Assembly: GCA_019654215.1 (NCBI GenBank)
Contig: BPDI01000009.1
Location: forward strand, 22,096 to 86,095
DNA from: Gammaproteobacteria bacterium
GTDB lineage: Bacteria > Pseudomonadota > Gammaproteobacteria > Pseudomonadales > Pseudohongiellaceae
Direction of reading: 5' to 3'
Length of the DNA: 64,000 nucleotides
The notes beneath the pieces were generated by a model, which saw nothing but the letters and a program-made list of their open reading frames with translations, made no database searches and was not told where the DNA came from. Shown piece by piece: positions 9,655-19,435 of the stretch (positions are counted from its first letter, which is position 1; each line of letters begins with the position of its first letter). The position numbers and the translations under genes were made by a program.

Positions 9655-11444
9655 CTACTCTAAAAAGAAATATGACAGATTAATGAAGAGAAATGGGGTG
9701 GATATTTTTTTAAATTTTGCAAGCGCTAACTTTTCCAGAGTAAGTTGTCGTAACTTTTTCTTAGCGATTTTTCCAGATGCGATTCTAGGAAGTTGTTCAT
9801 ACTGGAAATAGAACTGTTCGGGAACTTTGAAGGTAGCAATTCTTTCTGATAAGAAATCTTAAGGTCGTCATCAATAAGTTTTTCTTCCGGTTTAAGCATT
9901 ACAGTTGCAACTAAAATCTCGCCTAATCTTTTGTCAGGAATTCCATAGACAGAAACTTCACTGACTGATGGGTGCTCTGCAATCGCATATTCGACTTCGG
10001 CACACCCAATATTTTCACCGCCACGAATTACTATATCTTTTGCACGATCAAGAATAACCAGAAAGCCTAAATCATCCAGCAAACCGATATCGCCGGGGTA
10101 AAACCAACCATCCTTTTAAAACTTCTGCTGTTTCTTCTGGTTTATTCCAGTAGCCTTTCATGACAGTCGGACCTTTAATACAAATTTCACCGACCGCGTT
10201 TGGCGCCAATTCATTACCTGCTTCGTCGGCGATCATCACTGTGGACACTGGAGGAGTTGGTCTCCCGGTGCTATGAGGCTTGGCCTCGTAAAAAGCACCG
10301 GAAATGATTGCGCCGATAGCATTAGTTTCAGTCAAACCATAACCCAGCCCTGGAATAGCTTTTTCTGGAAACTTGTCCAGCATCATCTTTAGGTGTTCAG
10401 GTGGTCGCGGCGCTCCGCCACTTTGGACGCCACGAAGACTGCGCAAATCGGTCTCGTTAAACTTTTCCGATTGCATTATTTCCCATGTCATCGTGGGAAC
10501 ACCATGGAAAACAGAAATGCGCTCCTGTTCGAGAAGCTCCAGCGCTTTTTCCGCATCCCATTTGTACATCATCACCATTTTTCGCGAGTACACGAAGCTT
10601 GCGAGAAATTGAGCGTGACTGCCGGTTACGTGAAATAGGGGTACATTGCATAGCAGGGCGGGTTGGGATTCAGGATTTTCTTCCACTAATTCTGGCCGCA
10701 GAATCTCGCCTATTTCTCTGACGAAGAGCCAGGTATAAAGTGCGTTAATGATATTGCGGTGAGTGGATAACACACCTTTTGGCATGCCGGTAGAACCAGA
10801 TGTATACATAATGGATGCATTGTCTTCTGGGTTTACATTCAATGCTGTGATTTCATCGTTGTTTAGGGGCGCAACGTTTTCTATCAGGGAATAGAACTCC
10901 GGAAATGAAGATCCAGCTTCCGGTTTGATTTGAATGAGATCAACTTTCAATGAGTCGATATAGGGCAGTATTTGCTGATAACGGGAATGATCGACAAAAA
11001 CCAATTTTGTGCCGCTATCACTTAAACCATATTCGATTTCCGCTCCTTTCCACCAGGAATTCATGGGTACGATAACTGCTCCCACGATAGTCGCTGCCAT
11101 GTAAGCCAAACACCATTCGGGGGAATTGCGAGCGCATACCGCTACCCGATCACCATGCTGGATACCATATTGCTCGATAAGCACTCTAGACATGCGTCGA
11201 GACATTTCCAGGGTCTCAGCAAAGCTAAATCGTTCGTCGAGGTATACTAAGAAAGTTTCGTCCGGTTCAGCCAGGCCGAGTTCATAGAGCTCGCTGAGAT
11301 TACGTGGAGCATTGGTGAATACTTCGTAATCCTGACCATTGATAGTTTCCGGATGAATGGCCAGTTCGCTTCTGGAGCTTTATGTGCAATGACTATATCT
11401 TTTAGTTTCGCCAGGTCCTGACGAATTTCTTCTTCAGTCAGCAT
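9655..11444 (-). CDS. Acyl-CoA synthetase (AMP-dependent ligase), three frameshifts
   Basis: An ANL-superfamily ligase of about 590 residues. The start is ATG 11444, 7 bp after the stop of the quinone-reductase gene. Frame shifts occur near 11370, near 10115-10122 and near 9858. The joined product has the P-loop MYTSGSTGMPKGV, the GYGLTETNA motif, then GWFYPGDIGLLDDLG, DRAKDIVIRGGENIG, and near the end ASGKIAKKKLRQ, whose Lys is the adenylation Lys. Reaction: carboxylate + ATP + CoA to acyl-CoA + AMP + PPi. The carboxylate is probably a fatty or aromatic acid. All core motifs survive once the shifts are bridged, which argues for sequencing errors rather than decay. Confidence 0.87.
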
Positions 11445-11451
11445 TTAGGTA

Positions 11452-12435
11452 CTACTCAGATTTTATTTCCAGGGTAACTTTGCCCATTACCTTTCTTTCA
11501 CCGAAGACATTAAATGCTGCTGCATACTCTTCTAGCGGAAATGATTCGGTGATCAAAGGTTTTAGCTTTCCTTGATCGTACATATCCAATAGTTCCTGGA
11601 AATTCTTTTCATACTCAGCGGGCTCTTCTTTGCGGAACCGACCGAGAAAAACACCAACCATGGAAGAACCTTTAAGCAGTGCTAGGTTGGCTTTGTATTC
11701 CGGGATTCGACCACTGGTGAAACCTATAACTAATAGGCGTCCGTTCCAATTGATACAACGACAGCATTGGTCGAAAAGGTCACCGCCAACAGGGTCATAA
11801 ATTACATCGGCACCCTGATCGTTGGTTAATATTTTTACTTTTTCTTTAAGTTCACCATCGCCATAGTTAACGACTTCATTGGGTTCGAGTTGTTTAACGA
11901 ATTCGAGTTTTTCGTCGGGGCTAGCGGCTGCTATAACTTTTGCTCCCATAAGCTTGCCCAGTTCTACTGCGGTAAGCCCGACACCGCCGCTGGCTCCAAG
12001 AACTAATAAGGTTTCACCTGCTTGCAATTGCGCCCGTTTTTTTAAGGCGTAGTAAGACGTGGTATACACCATGGCGAAGCTTGCTGCAGTCCTGAAGTCC
12101 ATGGAGTCCGGAATCTTGCGCAATCCGATCTCCTTGACGATGACTTCTTCTGCCAACCCGCCTAGTCCTGGCGTCGCCATAACTCTGTCTCCCACATCAA
12201 ATCCTTTCAAACCAGGGCCAACGGATTTAATTACGCCGCCCACTTCTGAGCCTGGTGTAAATGGCATAGGAGGTTGGAACTGATATTTTCCTTGAATCTG
12301 TAAGCCATCAGGAAAATTTAAAGAGGCAGCATACACTTCCACTAATGCTTCGCCTTCACCCGCAATAGGCTCGACAATCTCTTCTAAAGTGAGATTTTCT
12401 GGTGGGCCGTAAGAGCTGCAAAGTACGGCTTTCAT
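11452..12435 (-). CDS. NADPH:quinone oxidoreductase family (zinc-independent MDR)
   Basis: A 327-residue medium-chain dehydrogenase/reductase of the quinone oxidoreductase group. The N-terminal catalytic domain starts MKAVLCSSYGPPENL and includes FTPGSEVGGVIKSVG. The Rossmann fold has LGASGGVGLTAVELGKLMGA (nucleotide binding), followed by GADVIYDPVGGDLFDQ. The usual Cys zinc ligands of alcohol dehydrogenases are missing. It probably reduces quinones or enoyl-type substrates with NADPH. The acyl-CoA ligase follows by 7 bp on the same strand, so the two likely serve one catabolic route. Confidence 0.88.
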   Translation of the reverse strand: MKAVLCSSYGPPENLTLEEIVEPIAGEGEALVEVYAASLNFPDGLQIQGKYQFQPPMPFTPGSEVGGVIKSVGPGLKGFDVGDRVMATPGLGGLAEEVIVKEIGLRKIPDSMDFRTAASFAMVYTTSYYALKKRAQLQAGETLLVLGASGGVGLTAVELGKLMGAKVIAAASPDEKLEFVKQLEPNEVVNYGDGELKEKVKILTNDQGADVIYDPVGGDLFDQCCRCINWNGRLLVIGFTSGRIPEYKANLALLKGSSMVGVFLGRFRKEEPAEYEKNFQELLDMYDQGKLKPLITESFPLEEYAAAFNVFGERKVMGKVTLEIKSE

Positions 12436-12584
12436 AAGCTATCCTTAAAAATGACGAACGCGGATTCAATCATGAATAGTTTGCAACTTCAAATGCTCTG
12501 CCAAGTATTCCGAAGAATTCAGATTTGTTGTTGAGGATTGGACAAGCGAGTATATTTAACTTGTAGTTTCTGGTTGTTCCTGTC

Positions 12585-13389
12585 ATGAACGAGTCACAAA
12601 GAAAAGTCTATTTGAGAGCCATGGGAATCGATGTTTATTACCCAAGAGCAATCTTGCCTGGTGCAAAACCTTCTCCGGCATATGAATTCGATCTGATAGA
12701 GCAGGGCCAATCTCTGCCAATTGAGAGTTCATTTGTCCCAGAAGAGGAAAGCGAAGATCCTAATACACAGCTAGAGATTGCAGAAAATCAAAATCCCGAA
12801 ACTGAATCGATCAAGCAGGAAGTATCAGTTCGGACAGAACTAGATGCAAAAGTCGATCTCACTGAAGCTGAGCAGCCTGAAAAAAATAAAAGAAGAAGAA
12901 AGTAGTGAGCTGCGATTCTCGCTTCGTTACTTTCGTGTAACAGATTCTGTTGCGGTAATTGATGAATATCCTTTGCAACAATCCGCGGATTCACGGGATA
13001 AGTCCTTGCATCTTCTAAGGAATATCTTGCGCGCATTAAATATCGAAGTTGAAGTATTATCTCCCGAACTATTTAGCTGGCCACTCATCGAAGGGCTGAC
13101 GGAAGAAACTGATTCTGCCAATGCAGCCAAACAAGCTCTGCAGGGATTTATTGCTGGACGACAGGAGCAGGATGGATTCAAAAATTTAATTGTTTTTGTG
13201 GGAGTTATTGATGATCTATTGGTAGGTCCGGAGAGGGCTGAAAATCGCCGCGACTATCAGATCGAGAATTCAGATACTTTTATTACTATCACCCAAAGCC
13301 TGCAGTCCATGCTGTCTTTTCCTGATTTAAAAAAAGATGCGTGGCACCAATTGCAACCAGTTCTGTTAAGAATTCAGTCAGCTGAATAA
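12585..13389 (+). CDS. DNA polymerase III psi (HolD)-like protein upstream of rimI (one frameshift)
   Basis: Two frames join across an A7 run near 12882-12890. The N-terminus (MNESQRKVYLRAMGIDVYYPR) fits the chi-binding start of psi subunits (short helix, QxxLGI-like). An acidic linker of about 60 residues follows, then LRFSLRYFRVTD, LLRNILRALNIEVEVLSPE and a C-terminal helix with DLKKDAWHQLQPVL, reminiscent of E. coli HolD. The gene sits immediately before rimI, as holD does in many gammaproteobacteria. Psi bridges the clamp loader and chi/SSB. Similarity is remote and the assignment leans on context. Confidence 0.55.
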
Positions 13390-13400
13390 AAAACTTCCTT

Positions 13401-13878
13401 ATGTCGTCTCAGTCCGAAAGTCAGCTTCAGTTCTTTGCACGCAATATGCGCTACAGTGATGTTGATATTATTATACAAAATGAAACGGCGGCTTATGATC
13501 ATCCCTGGACCAAGCGCATCGTTATCGACTGCTTACGGGCTGGCTATCAATGCTGGGTATTAGCAAATAAGCAAAAGATAGTAGCTCATGGAGTCATGTC
13601 GGTAGCAATCAGTGAGTGTCACTTACTAACACCCATGCGTGCATCCCAATTATCAACGCCATGGATATGGGCGAAAGTTATTTAACTTGTTATTAGATCG
13701 CGCATACAAATTGGATGCTTCAGAGTGCTTCCTCGAGGTCAGAACAACTAATGAAGCTGCTATATCGCTTTATCAGTCGATGGGATTTGCAGTAATTGGT
13801 GAAAGGAAGAACTATTATGTCGGAAATGAAGGACGGGAAGACGCTCACATAATGTCCCGTGAGTTGCCGATTCCCTGA
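13401..13878 (+). CDS. rimI: Ribosomal-protein-alanine N-acetyltransferase RimI (one frameshift)
   Basis: A GNAT acetyltransferase of about 158 residues. Piece one (from ATG 13401) carries the N-terminal fold including ETAAYDHPWTKRIVIDCL, typical of RimI. The frame shifts near 13632, after which CVHPNYQRHGYGRKLFNLLL supplies the acetyl-CoA binding motif. NEAAISLYQSMGFAVIGERK and NYYVGNEGREDAHIMSREL complete motif B and the C-terminus. RimI acetylates the N-terminal Ala of ribosomal protein bS18. It starts 11 bp after the psi-like gene. Confidence 0.87.
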
Positions 13879-13880
13879 GT

Positions 13881-14566
13881 TTAGTCTTCAGAGGCTTTAG
13901 AGGACCTAGCTTTTTGCCAGATACGCAATAACAGTTTTATCAACGCGATGAAGAGAAAAGCGCCGAGCATAATTGTGCCTATCATGATTAGCGTACCGCC
14001 CAGTATGCTTAACATTTCAGCCAAAGAAATGTTTTGCCACATGGACAGTCCCCACAAGGAAAGCGCGGCGAGAGAAATTCCGGCCAGGATGGCCGCGGTC
14101 TTCTTACGAAGTTTAACAGTGAAAATATCAAAATCGGGCTTGTCGTTTAAGTCTGAGTACAAAGCTTTGCAGCGTGGAAATTCACTGCATCCCCAGAACA
14201 TACCATTCTTTCCTTTGCGTTTAACGAGTAAATTTCCGCAGCTTGGACAGCGATGACCCGGTTCTGGAACTCCATTATTATCTAAAAGAGTAATTTTACA
14301 GCCCTTTGAATAGCCACTACAAAACCAATAGTCACCTTTACCCTTGTTTGCTTTGACCAATCTGCGAGTACAAATAGGGCAGCGATAGTGTTCATCGATT
14401 TCAGTTGAAGGCTTTCCCGCCACATCATTGAGTGTGGTTCGACATTTCGGAAAGCCATAGCAGCCCCAGAAAGGGCCCATCTTGCCTCGATGCGCCGCAT
14501 CGGTTTTTTGCATTCAGGACAATAATAGGTTCGTTCCGTTGTCGCTTCCGTTTCTGAAGCAGTCAT
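13881..14566 (-). CDS. Topoisomerase-type zinc-ribbon membrane protein (one frameshift)
   Basis: About 225 residues after joining frames near 14485-14500. Three successive C4 zinc ribbons of the DNA topoisomerase I C-terminal type are visible: CPECKKPM...FWGCYGFPKC, CPICTRRL...FCSGYSKGC and CPSCGNLL...FWGCSEFPRC. The last two-fifths hold two hydrophobic helices (AAILAGISLAALSLWG and a second near the C-terminus). There is no topoisomerase catalytic core. It is probably an inner-membrane protein with nucleic-acid-binding zinc ribbons on one face; function unknown. The gene is convergent with rimI with 2 bp between the stops. Confidence 0.75.
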
Positions 14567-14897
14567 GGCGAAATCTTCTAATGAGCTAAGGGATTGGAGC
14601 TGTATTTAAGTTCTAAACCCGGCCAAGGATGTTGTCAACCGCAACAGGGTCGAGATTGCTATTTTAATTCTGTGAGTTTATTGATTTCTATCTAGTTTGA
14701 AAGCATTCATCAAGGATAAGAAAGATGCTGTCTTCTAACGTGTCATTGGCTTCAATATTTAGAGAAGCTGGTTAATCTTGGTAGATCTCCACTTTCAGGG
14801 TAATTTTTATACCGTGATTTCGGCGGTCTTCATGCATCGAACCAATCCTGGTTTCTAACCTACTTAAAGTGTGGTCACTAGCAGGGGAAGTATTAAA
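14567..14897. other. Gene-free gap
   Basis: 331 bp between the 5' end of the zinc-ribbon gene and the 3' end of hisC. I see no ORF, terminator hairpin or clear promoter here. Confidence 0.4.
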
Positions 14898-15974
14898 TCA
14901 GCCTTGCAGAACTCCCCGGAGAGCGCTGAGTAGCGCTCTGTTCTCTTTTTCCGTACCAATGCTAATCCGCAGTTTGTCTTCCAGACGGGGCTGTCGAAAA
15001 TGCCTCACCAGAATATTCTGATCTTTTAAAGCTTGAGAAATATTTATTGCACTGTGATTAGCTGGCACCTGCACCAGGACGAAGTTAGTTTGGCTAGCGC
15101 CAGTGACAAGACCTAGCTCGTTTAAAGCAGTAATAAGATCTGAGCGTGAATTACGAATCTTCTCCCAGTTTGCTTGAGCATGATCTTGGGCTTGGAGTGC
15201 GGCACAGGCCAGAATCTGAGATACATGATCCGTGTTGTAACTATCTCGGGTTTTGAACATTATTGGGTTCGCCAACGATTTATTGGAGATGCCATAACCA
15301 AAACGCAAGCCGGCGAGCGCGTAACCCTTTGAAAGAGTTCTGAGAATTAAAATGTTTTCATGCGAGTCGATAAGTGGCACGCAGTTATAAGACTCTTTGG
15401 GATCAACAAAGTCCACATAGGCTTCGTCGATAACCAGTACGCCTTCGAAACTTTTTGCTAGTTTTTCTATATAAGCGCTAGGTAACAGACAGCCGGTTGG
15501 AGCATGAGGATTTACCAGGATGCACATTTTTGCTCGTGATTGAATCAAGGATTCTGCAAAATCTGCGGGTATTGACCAATCATCCCTAAGTGGTATTTCT
15601 TCAAGGATGCAGTTTTGTACTTCTGCTAATACTGGATAGAGAGAATAAGTGGGTTGGGTAACAATTATCTTGTCGCCAACTTCAACAAAAGTAGTCAAGG
15701 CTAACCGCAGTAATTCATCACCTCCATTGGTCGGTATGATGTTTTCAGCATCGACACCGTGAACATCCGCTGCGATCTGTCGAAAATCTTCTGCTATTGC
15801 TTGAGGATAGCGCCGCAAATCTTCCACACGAATTTTTGCCAATGCGTCAGCCACGGCAGGGCTGGCAGGATAGGGATTTTCATTTGTATTTAGCTTAATG
15901 ACTGTGTGGGCTTTCGGTTGTTCGCCTGGAACATAACCCTGCATGTTGGCAATATTTTTGCGCTCGAAGCTCAT
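14898..15974 (-). CDS. hisC: Histidinol-phosphate aminotransferase
   Basis: A 358-residue fold-type I PLP enzyme. Signature segments are VIKLNTNENPYPASPAV near the N-terminus, IIPTNGGDELLRL, LVNPHAPTGCLLP, VIDEAYVDFVD and the PLP-lysine motif TLSKGYALAGLRFGYG near residue 215. It converts imidazole-acetol phosphate and glutamate to histidinol phosphate in histidine biosynthesis. No other his gene is present in the window, so this is an isolated paralogue or a dispersed his gene; related HisC-like enzymes also act on aromatic amino acids. Confidence 0.92.
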   Translation of the reverse strand: MSFERKNIANMQGYVPGEQPKAHTVIKLNTNENPYPASPAVADALAKIRVEDLRRYPQAIAEDFRQIAADVHGVDAENIIPTNGGDELLRLALTTFVEVGDKIIVTQPTYSLYPVLAEVQNCILEEIPLRDDWSIPADFAESLIQSRAKMCILVNPHAPTGCLLPSAYIEKLAKSFEGVLVIDEAYVDFVDPKESYNCVPLIDSHENILILRTLSKGYALAGLRFGYGISNKSLANPIMFKTRDSYNTDHVSQILACAALQAQDHAQANWEKIRNSRSDLITALNELGLVTGASQTNFVLVQVPANHSAINISQALKDQNILVRHFRQPRLEDKLRISIGTEKENRALLSALRGVLQG

Positions 15975-16052
15975 GTTTAGTCAAGGTACTCGTTAAAGAG
16001 CGTGAAGGGTATAGCTAAGTTTCTTAAGCGGCAAGCTTGGAAAGTAAAATTA

Positions 16053-16865
16053 TTACGGAGGCAGATAAGTCTCCAGTCGTTTATGCCAACCTGGCAACCA
16101 TCTTTGTTCATTTCTTATTGGGGGGGCGTTATTAACTCTGTTGCTTAAGACCTGTTTGGCAGCGTGCACAAAACTATAGAGGGTCATTGGAGAATTTTCC
16201 ATCGCGGCAACTACCTGTTTAAGCCCCCAGCCCTGGTTTTGATAGCGTTCACTGGGAGTGAGTCCAGTCCCTTTGAAATGGACGTAGTCGATTAGTGCAT
16301 ACGGTCCATAGGGGGGATGACTATGAGCGAGTGTATTAAGCAACTGTCTAACTGTTGTTTGTTGGTCAATCGGAAAAGAAATAACGATTTCATCCAATGA
16401 CTCACTGAGTCTCTGTACGATGAAATCTATTTGAATCGGTTTGGTGTCTGCAAGAAATCTGCGCAGTTCTCGGGACTGTTCACTGTCAAATTCCCTATAG
16501 AAGTCTTCTCGGGATTGCCAGGGTGAATCTAAATGAATACCCTCTATTATCCATGAGGGAACTTCGACATTTCTTACCTGATAGTAATTGAGTAATGCCG
16601 GAAAAGTTTCTTCGAAGGGAGAAACTTGGCCTGCTTTAAACCAAATGAAGTGGCCAATACCGAGTGAGGGAAATTCTTCGCCTTCATTCCAGCTAGTTAG
16701 GCAATCGAAATTGCTAGCACATTCATTGGCAAAGACCTGCTCTCCCAGCGATTCTAAATCTGATTGTGAAAGCTCAAATGCCTGGCCATAAGCCATATTT
16801 ACCAGCAGGTATTGACCTAGTAATGAGCCCAAAAATCGGTTTAATCTGATTGAATTTACTGTCAT
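16053..16865 (-). CDS. Conserved secreted protein of unknown function
   Basis: 270 residues with an N-terminal hydrophobic leader ending near NMAYGQ, so probably exported. The recognisable stretch is SWNEGEEFPSLGIGHFIWF followed by SPFEETFPALLNYY. I associate this with a widespread gammaproteobacterial family of unassigned function. A C-terminal GWGLKQVVAAMEN helix is followed by an Arg/Trp-rich tail. No catalytic motif of a known class was identified. The ATG at 16865 opens onto an AT-rich gene-free region that may hold its promoter. Confidence 0.6.
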   Translation of the reverse strand: MTVNSIRLNRFLGSLLGQYLLVNMAYGQAFELSQSDLESLGEQVFANECASNFDCLTSWNEGEEFPSLGIGHFIWFKAGQVSPFEETFPALLNYYQVRNVEVPSWIIEGIHLDSPWQSREDFYREFDSEQSRELRRFLADTKPIQIDFIVQRLSESLDEIVISFPIDQQTTVRQLLNTLAHSHPPYGPYALIDYVHFKGTGLTPSERYQNQGWGLKQVVAAMENSPMTLYSFVHAAKQVLSNRVNNAPPIRNEQRWLPGWHKRLETYLPP

Positions 16866-17579
16866 TTCGATTTGTTCGACTAATTTAGAGAAAAGTTTAC
16901 ACTTTAGACGGAAAATCTATGTGAGAGGTCGAATTACAGGGGTTTGGAGCGGATCTCAGGATAAACCGGCTTTTTATGAATTAGACAGTAGCTATAAAGG
17001 AAGCCAATCAAAGCTGGAATTATTACTGCAGGTTTATGACTCGTTGATTGATTAGCGTAGGCGCGAAATAGCTTTAAGAACGAGCGGTATTATAGTCGGA
17101 AAAACTTTAATAAAAACAATGATAAATCTAACACCCTAATTCGAAATACACGTTTTCCTCGGTATTTTATGCACAAAAATTACCTCGAAGTCATAAAACA
17201 CTTAAAAATAGCAGGTATTATTTTTGTTCGATCCTTCCAAAACTCCTAAGTCATTGTTATTTCAGTAAAATACGTTTTGGACAAAAATTAATCAGATTGA
17301 GTCACTTTCACAGAATTTCGAGGCTTGAGAGATTTTTTTTGGTTTTATGCCCAGAGTTATCCACAGAATCTGTGGACAAAAATGCATCCTATGATGATTT
17401 TAAAAAAACACTTAATTGTCAATAACTTAGTAGAGTTACCTTAGTGTGCCAATTAGCAATAACCGCTAAGCCTTTGTGACGAAGTTGAGTCCATCGCAAG
17501 ACTTGATTTATTAGCATCAGATTCTGCCGGAAGCTTAATTATGCTATCTTGATTTTCAACGTCCTATTGAATCATAGTA
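16866..17579. other. AT-rich gene-free island with DnaA-box-like pair
   Basis: 714 bp without a supported gene between two divergently oriented unknown genes. It is clearly richer in A/T than its surroundings, with A- and T-runs at about 17100-17130, 17210-17240 and 17330-17410. It contains a perfect DnaA box and an inverted near-match at 17357-17379. A 44-codon open frame (GTG 16921 to 17055) was seen but is not supported. Confidence 0.5.
17357..17379. promoter_or_regulatory. DnaA-box-like inverted pair
   Basis: TTATCCACA (17357-17365) matches the strict DnaA box. After 5 bp, TGTGGACAA (17371-17379) is the reverse complement of TTGTCCACA, one base from the box. The two arms form a near-perfect palindrome. 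It could act in replication timing (datA-like), in DnaA-responsive transcription, or as part of an origin; the neighbouring genes are not typical oriC genes. Confidence 0.5.
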
Positions 17580-18215
17580 ATGATAGAACTAACGAGTGAA
17601 ATACCTTTCCTCTGGAGGCTCAGTCCAGAGAGCAGTGAAGGTTATTGTTCAGTTTCCATGGTAGTACCTTGTCCACCGGAAACAGAAATTGCAGACCTCA
17701 CCATCGAAACCAGCGTTTTAAGTTTATCTTCTGATAGTTCACGCTCAGAGACCGAAGAGACTCTAGAGTGGAACCAGGAAGATGTCGATCTATTTATCCG
17801 CCTAGTTAATCAGAGGCAGATTAATAACAACCAACCAATATCAGAAACGGTGCATGTAGATTTAACTGATCCGGAAATCATTGAAATTGTCCATATTGTT
17901 GCTGCTGCTGGATTCGGCGTGGCTTTTACTTCATTTGGCTTATTGAATGAAGCCGATGGAAGTTTTCCAGTACACAACTTTGAAATTGGATCATTTGCAT
18001 CATTAAACACGGTCAGCGGATTTGTGTCGTGTGTTGTGGTGGATGTTGAAGACGATGATGTGGTCTGTGTGCTACTGGATGATATCGATGTGCGCGCAAT
18101 CGAAGATTATGAGCAACTATGCTGCCATGATCTGTTATTAGTTAAGCGCATTGATCTGCTGCACCCCGAGTTTTCTGAATGCAAATTAAAACCAAATACT
18201 TCCGTTTTGCACTAA
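17580..18215 (+). CDS. Acidic hypothetical protein
   Basis: 211 residues starting ATG 17580; no convincing ribosome-binding site. It is acidic, with a Ser/Glu-rich segment (residues 50-62), then an alternating pattern ending in SCVVVDVEDDDVVCVLLDD, suggesting a beta-rich soluble domain. Cys pairs occur near the C-terminus (EQLCCHDLL). No signal peptide and no known domain was recognised. Length and position favour a real gene, but nothing indicates function. It is convergent with the APS kinase gene. Confidence 0.5.
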   Translation: MIELTSEIPFLWRLSPESSEGYCSVSMVVPCPPETEIADLTIETSVLSLSSDSSRSETEETLEWNQEDVDLFIRLVNQRQINNNQPISETVHVDLTDPEIIEIVHIVAAAGFGVAFTSFGLLNEADGSFPVHNFEIGSFASLNTVSGFVSCVVVDVEDDDVVCVLLDDIDVRAIEDYEQLCCHDLLLVKRIDLLHPEFSECKLKPNTSVLH

Positions 18216-18245
18216 GAGATTGTAGTAGTTCTGCTAGCGATCCTT

Positions 18246-19406
18246 TTAGCAACCGACAAATTCAATAATGTGATCTGCGGCCTGTTCCACGGTCATTTCG
18301 ACTGTGCCGACGACTATTTCCGGCTGTAGGGGATTTTCATAAGGGCTGTCCAGACCGGTAAAATTTTTAATTTCTCCCGCCCGTGCCTTCTTGTAGAGTC
18401 CCTTTGGGTCCCGTTGTTCGCAAACATCCAGGCTGGTATCTATAAATACTTCAATAAACTCTTGTTCTGCAAATAAGCTTCGTGCCATGTCCCGTTCAGC
18501 ACGGAAGGGTGAGATAAAACTCGTGATTACAATAAGCCCTGCATCCAACATGAGCTTGGCGATTTCAGCTACACGGCGGATATTTTCGACCCTATCAGCA
18601 TCGGTAAAACCCAGATCTTTATTCAATCCGTGGCGCACGTTATCTCCATCTAGTAGATAAGAGTGACAGCCTTTGGCGATTAATTTCTTTTCGATCAAGT
18701 TGGCGATGGTTGATTTACCTGAACCTGATAATCCGGTGAGCCAGATGATTTTAGGTGTTTGTTGTTTAATTGCTGCGCGAGTCTGTTTATCCACATCCAG
18801 TGCTTGCCAGTGAACATTACTGGCGCGACGTAATCCGTGTCTAATTCCGCCAGCCGCAACAATTGTGTCAGAGTCTTTTTCGTAAAGAGTAAAGATGCCG
18901 GTAGCTGGGCAGATAGAAGCGGAGTCATAAACTATGGGGCAGGTCAAAGCGATATTTGCCACACCGGTTTCATTATTCGACAAAGTCTTAGCCGCTATCT
19001 GCTGATTAGTTTCAACATCGACACGATACTTTAGCCGACTGACGGTGGCTTCACTTTCGCCGCCAATGGCTTGCAGACGGTAGGTTCTTCCTGGGAGTAG
19101 TTCCTGCTCACCCTGCCACGCGATTTGTGCTTCAAATTGATCAGTGAACTCTGGTCTTAAATCGGCGGCGGCCAAGATGTCACCAGGATTCATGTTTACT
19201 GAGTAGGTCAAATCTAAATTTAGATCGGCTTCAGCATCCATGCTAGTGTATTCAGCACCATTAGCTTCCATGGCAAGAATAGATGTTTGATGACCTGAAG
19301 GGGCAGTTACCACACTATCTTCTTTGTTTATCTGGCCGCTGATTAACCTGCCACTAACTCGACTCGATGATTCAACGTCAGTTACTAAGAAGCGCATTGG
19401 ATCCAT
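18246..19406 (-). CDS. cysC: Adenylylsulfate kinase with N-terminal CysN beta-barrel remnant (GTPase domain absent)
   Basis: The chosen start is ATG 19406 ([11 protein letters not shown]) with a GGGGAA ribosome-binding site; a TTG at 19433 is possible. Residues 1 to about 190 align by eye with CysN domains II and III: a first barrel with [20 protein letters not shown], a second with [13 protein letters not shown] and [12 protein letters not shown]. The whole GTPase domain of CysN (P-loop, DTPGH, NKxD) is missing, and the gene upstream ends only 3 bp beyond the TTG, leaving no room for it. The C-terminal half is a complete APS kinase: [10 protein letters not shown]-loop, [27 protein letters not shown] and [14 protein letters not shown]. 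It phosphorylates adenylyl sulfate to PAPS. No cysD or full cysN is in the window. Confidence 0.85.
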   Translation of the reverse strand: MDPMRFLVTDVESSSRVSGRLISGQINKEDSVVTAPSGHQTSILAMEANGAEYTSMDAEADLNLDLTYSVNMNPGDILAAADLRPEFTDQFEAQIAWQGEQELLPGRTYRLQAIGGESEATVSRLKYRVDVETNQQIAAKTLSNNETGVANIALTCPIVYDSASICPATGIFTLYEKDSDTIVAAGGIRHGLRRASNVHWQALDVDKQTRAAIKQQTPKIIWLTGLSGSGKSTIANLIEKKLIAKGCHSYLLDGDNVRHGLNKDLGFTDADRVENIRRVAEIAKLMLDAGLIVITSFISPFRAERDMARSLFAEQEFIEVFIDTSLDVCEQRDPKGLYKKARAGEIKNFTGLDSPYENPLQPEIVVGTVEMTVEQAADHIIEFVGC

Positions 19407-19435
19407 ATTTATTTCCCCAGCTTTTCCTCTCAAGT

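Noticed and set aside
12880..12905. Programmed ribosomal frameshifting at A7 in the psi-like gene
   Set aside because: Homopolymer breaks occur in many unrelated genes of this window, so a sequencing indel is a simpler explanation than programmed slippage.
16921..17055. 44-codon frame starting GTG in the AT-rich island
   Set aside because: Faint resemblance to a helical fragment but too short, no ribosome-binding site, and no family match; could be a gene remnant but not supportable.
17357..17379. Assignment of the DnaA-box pair as oriC
   Set aside because: Only two boxes, no AT-rich 13-mer array could be defined, and none of the usual origin-neighbour genes is present; kept only as a candidate DnaA site.
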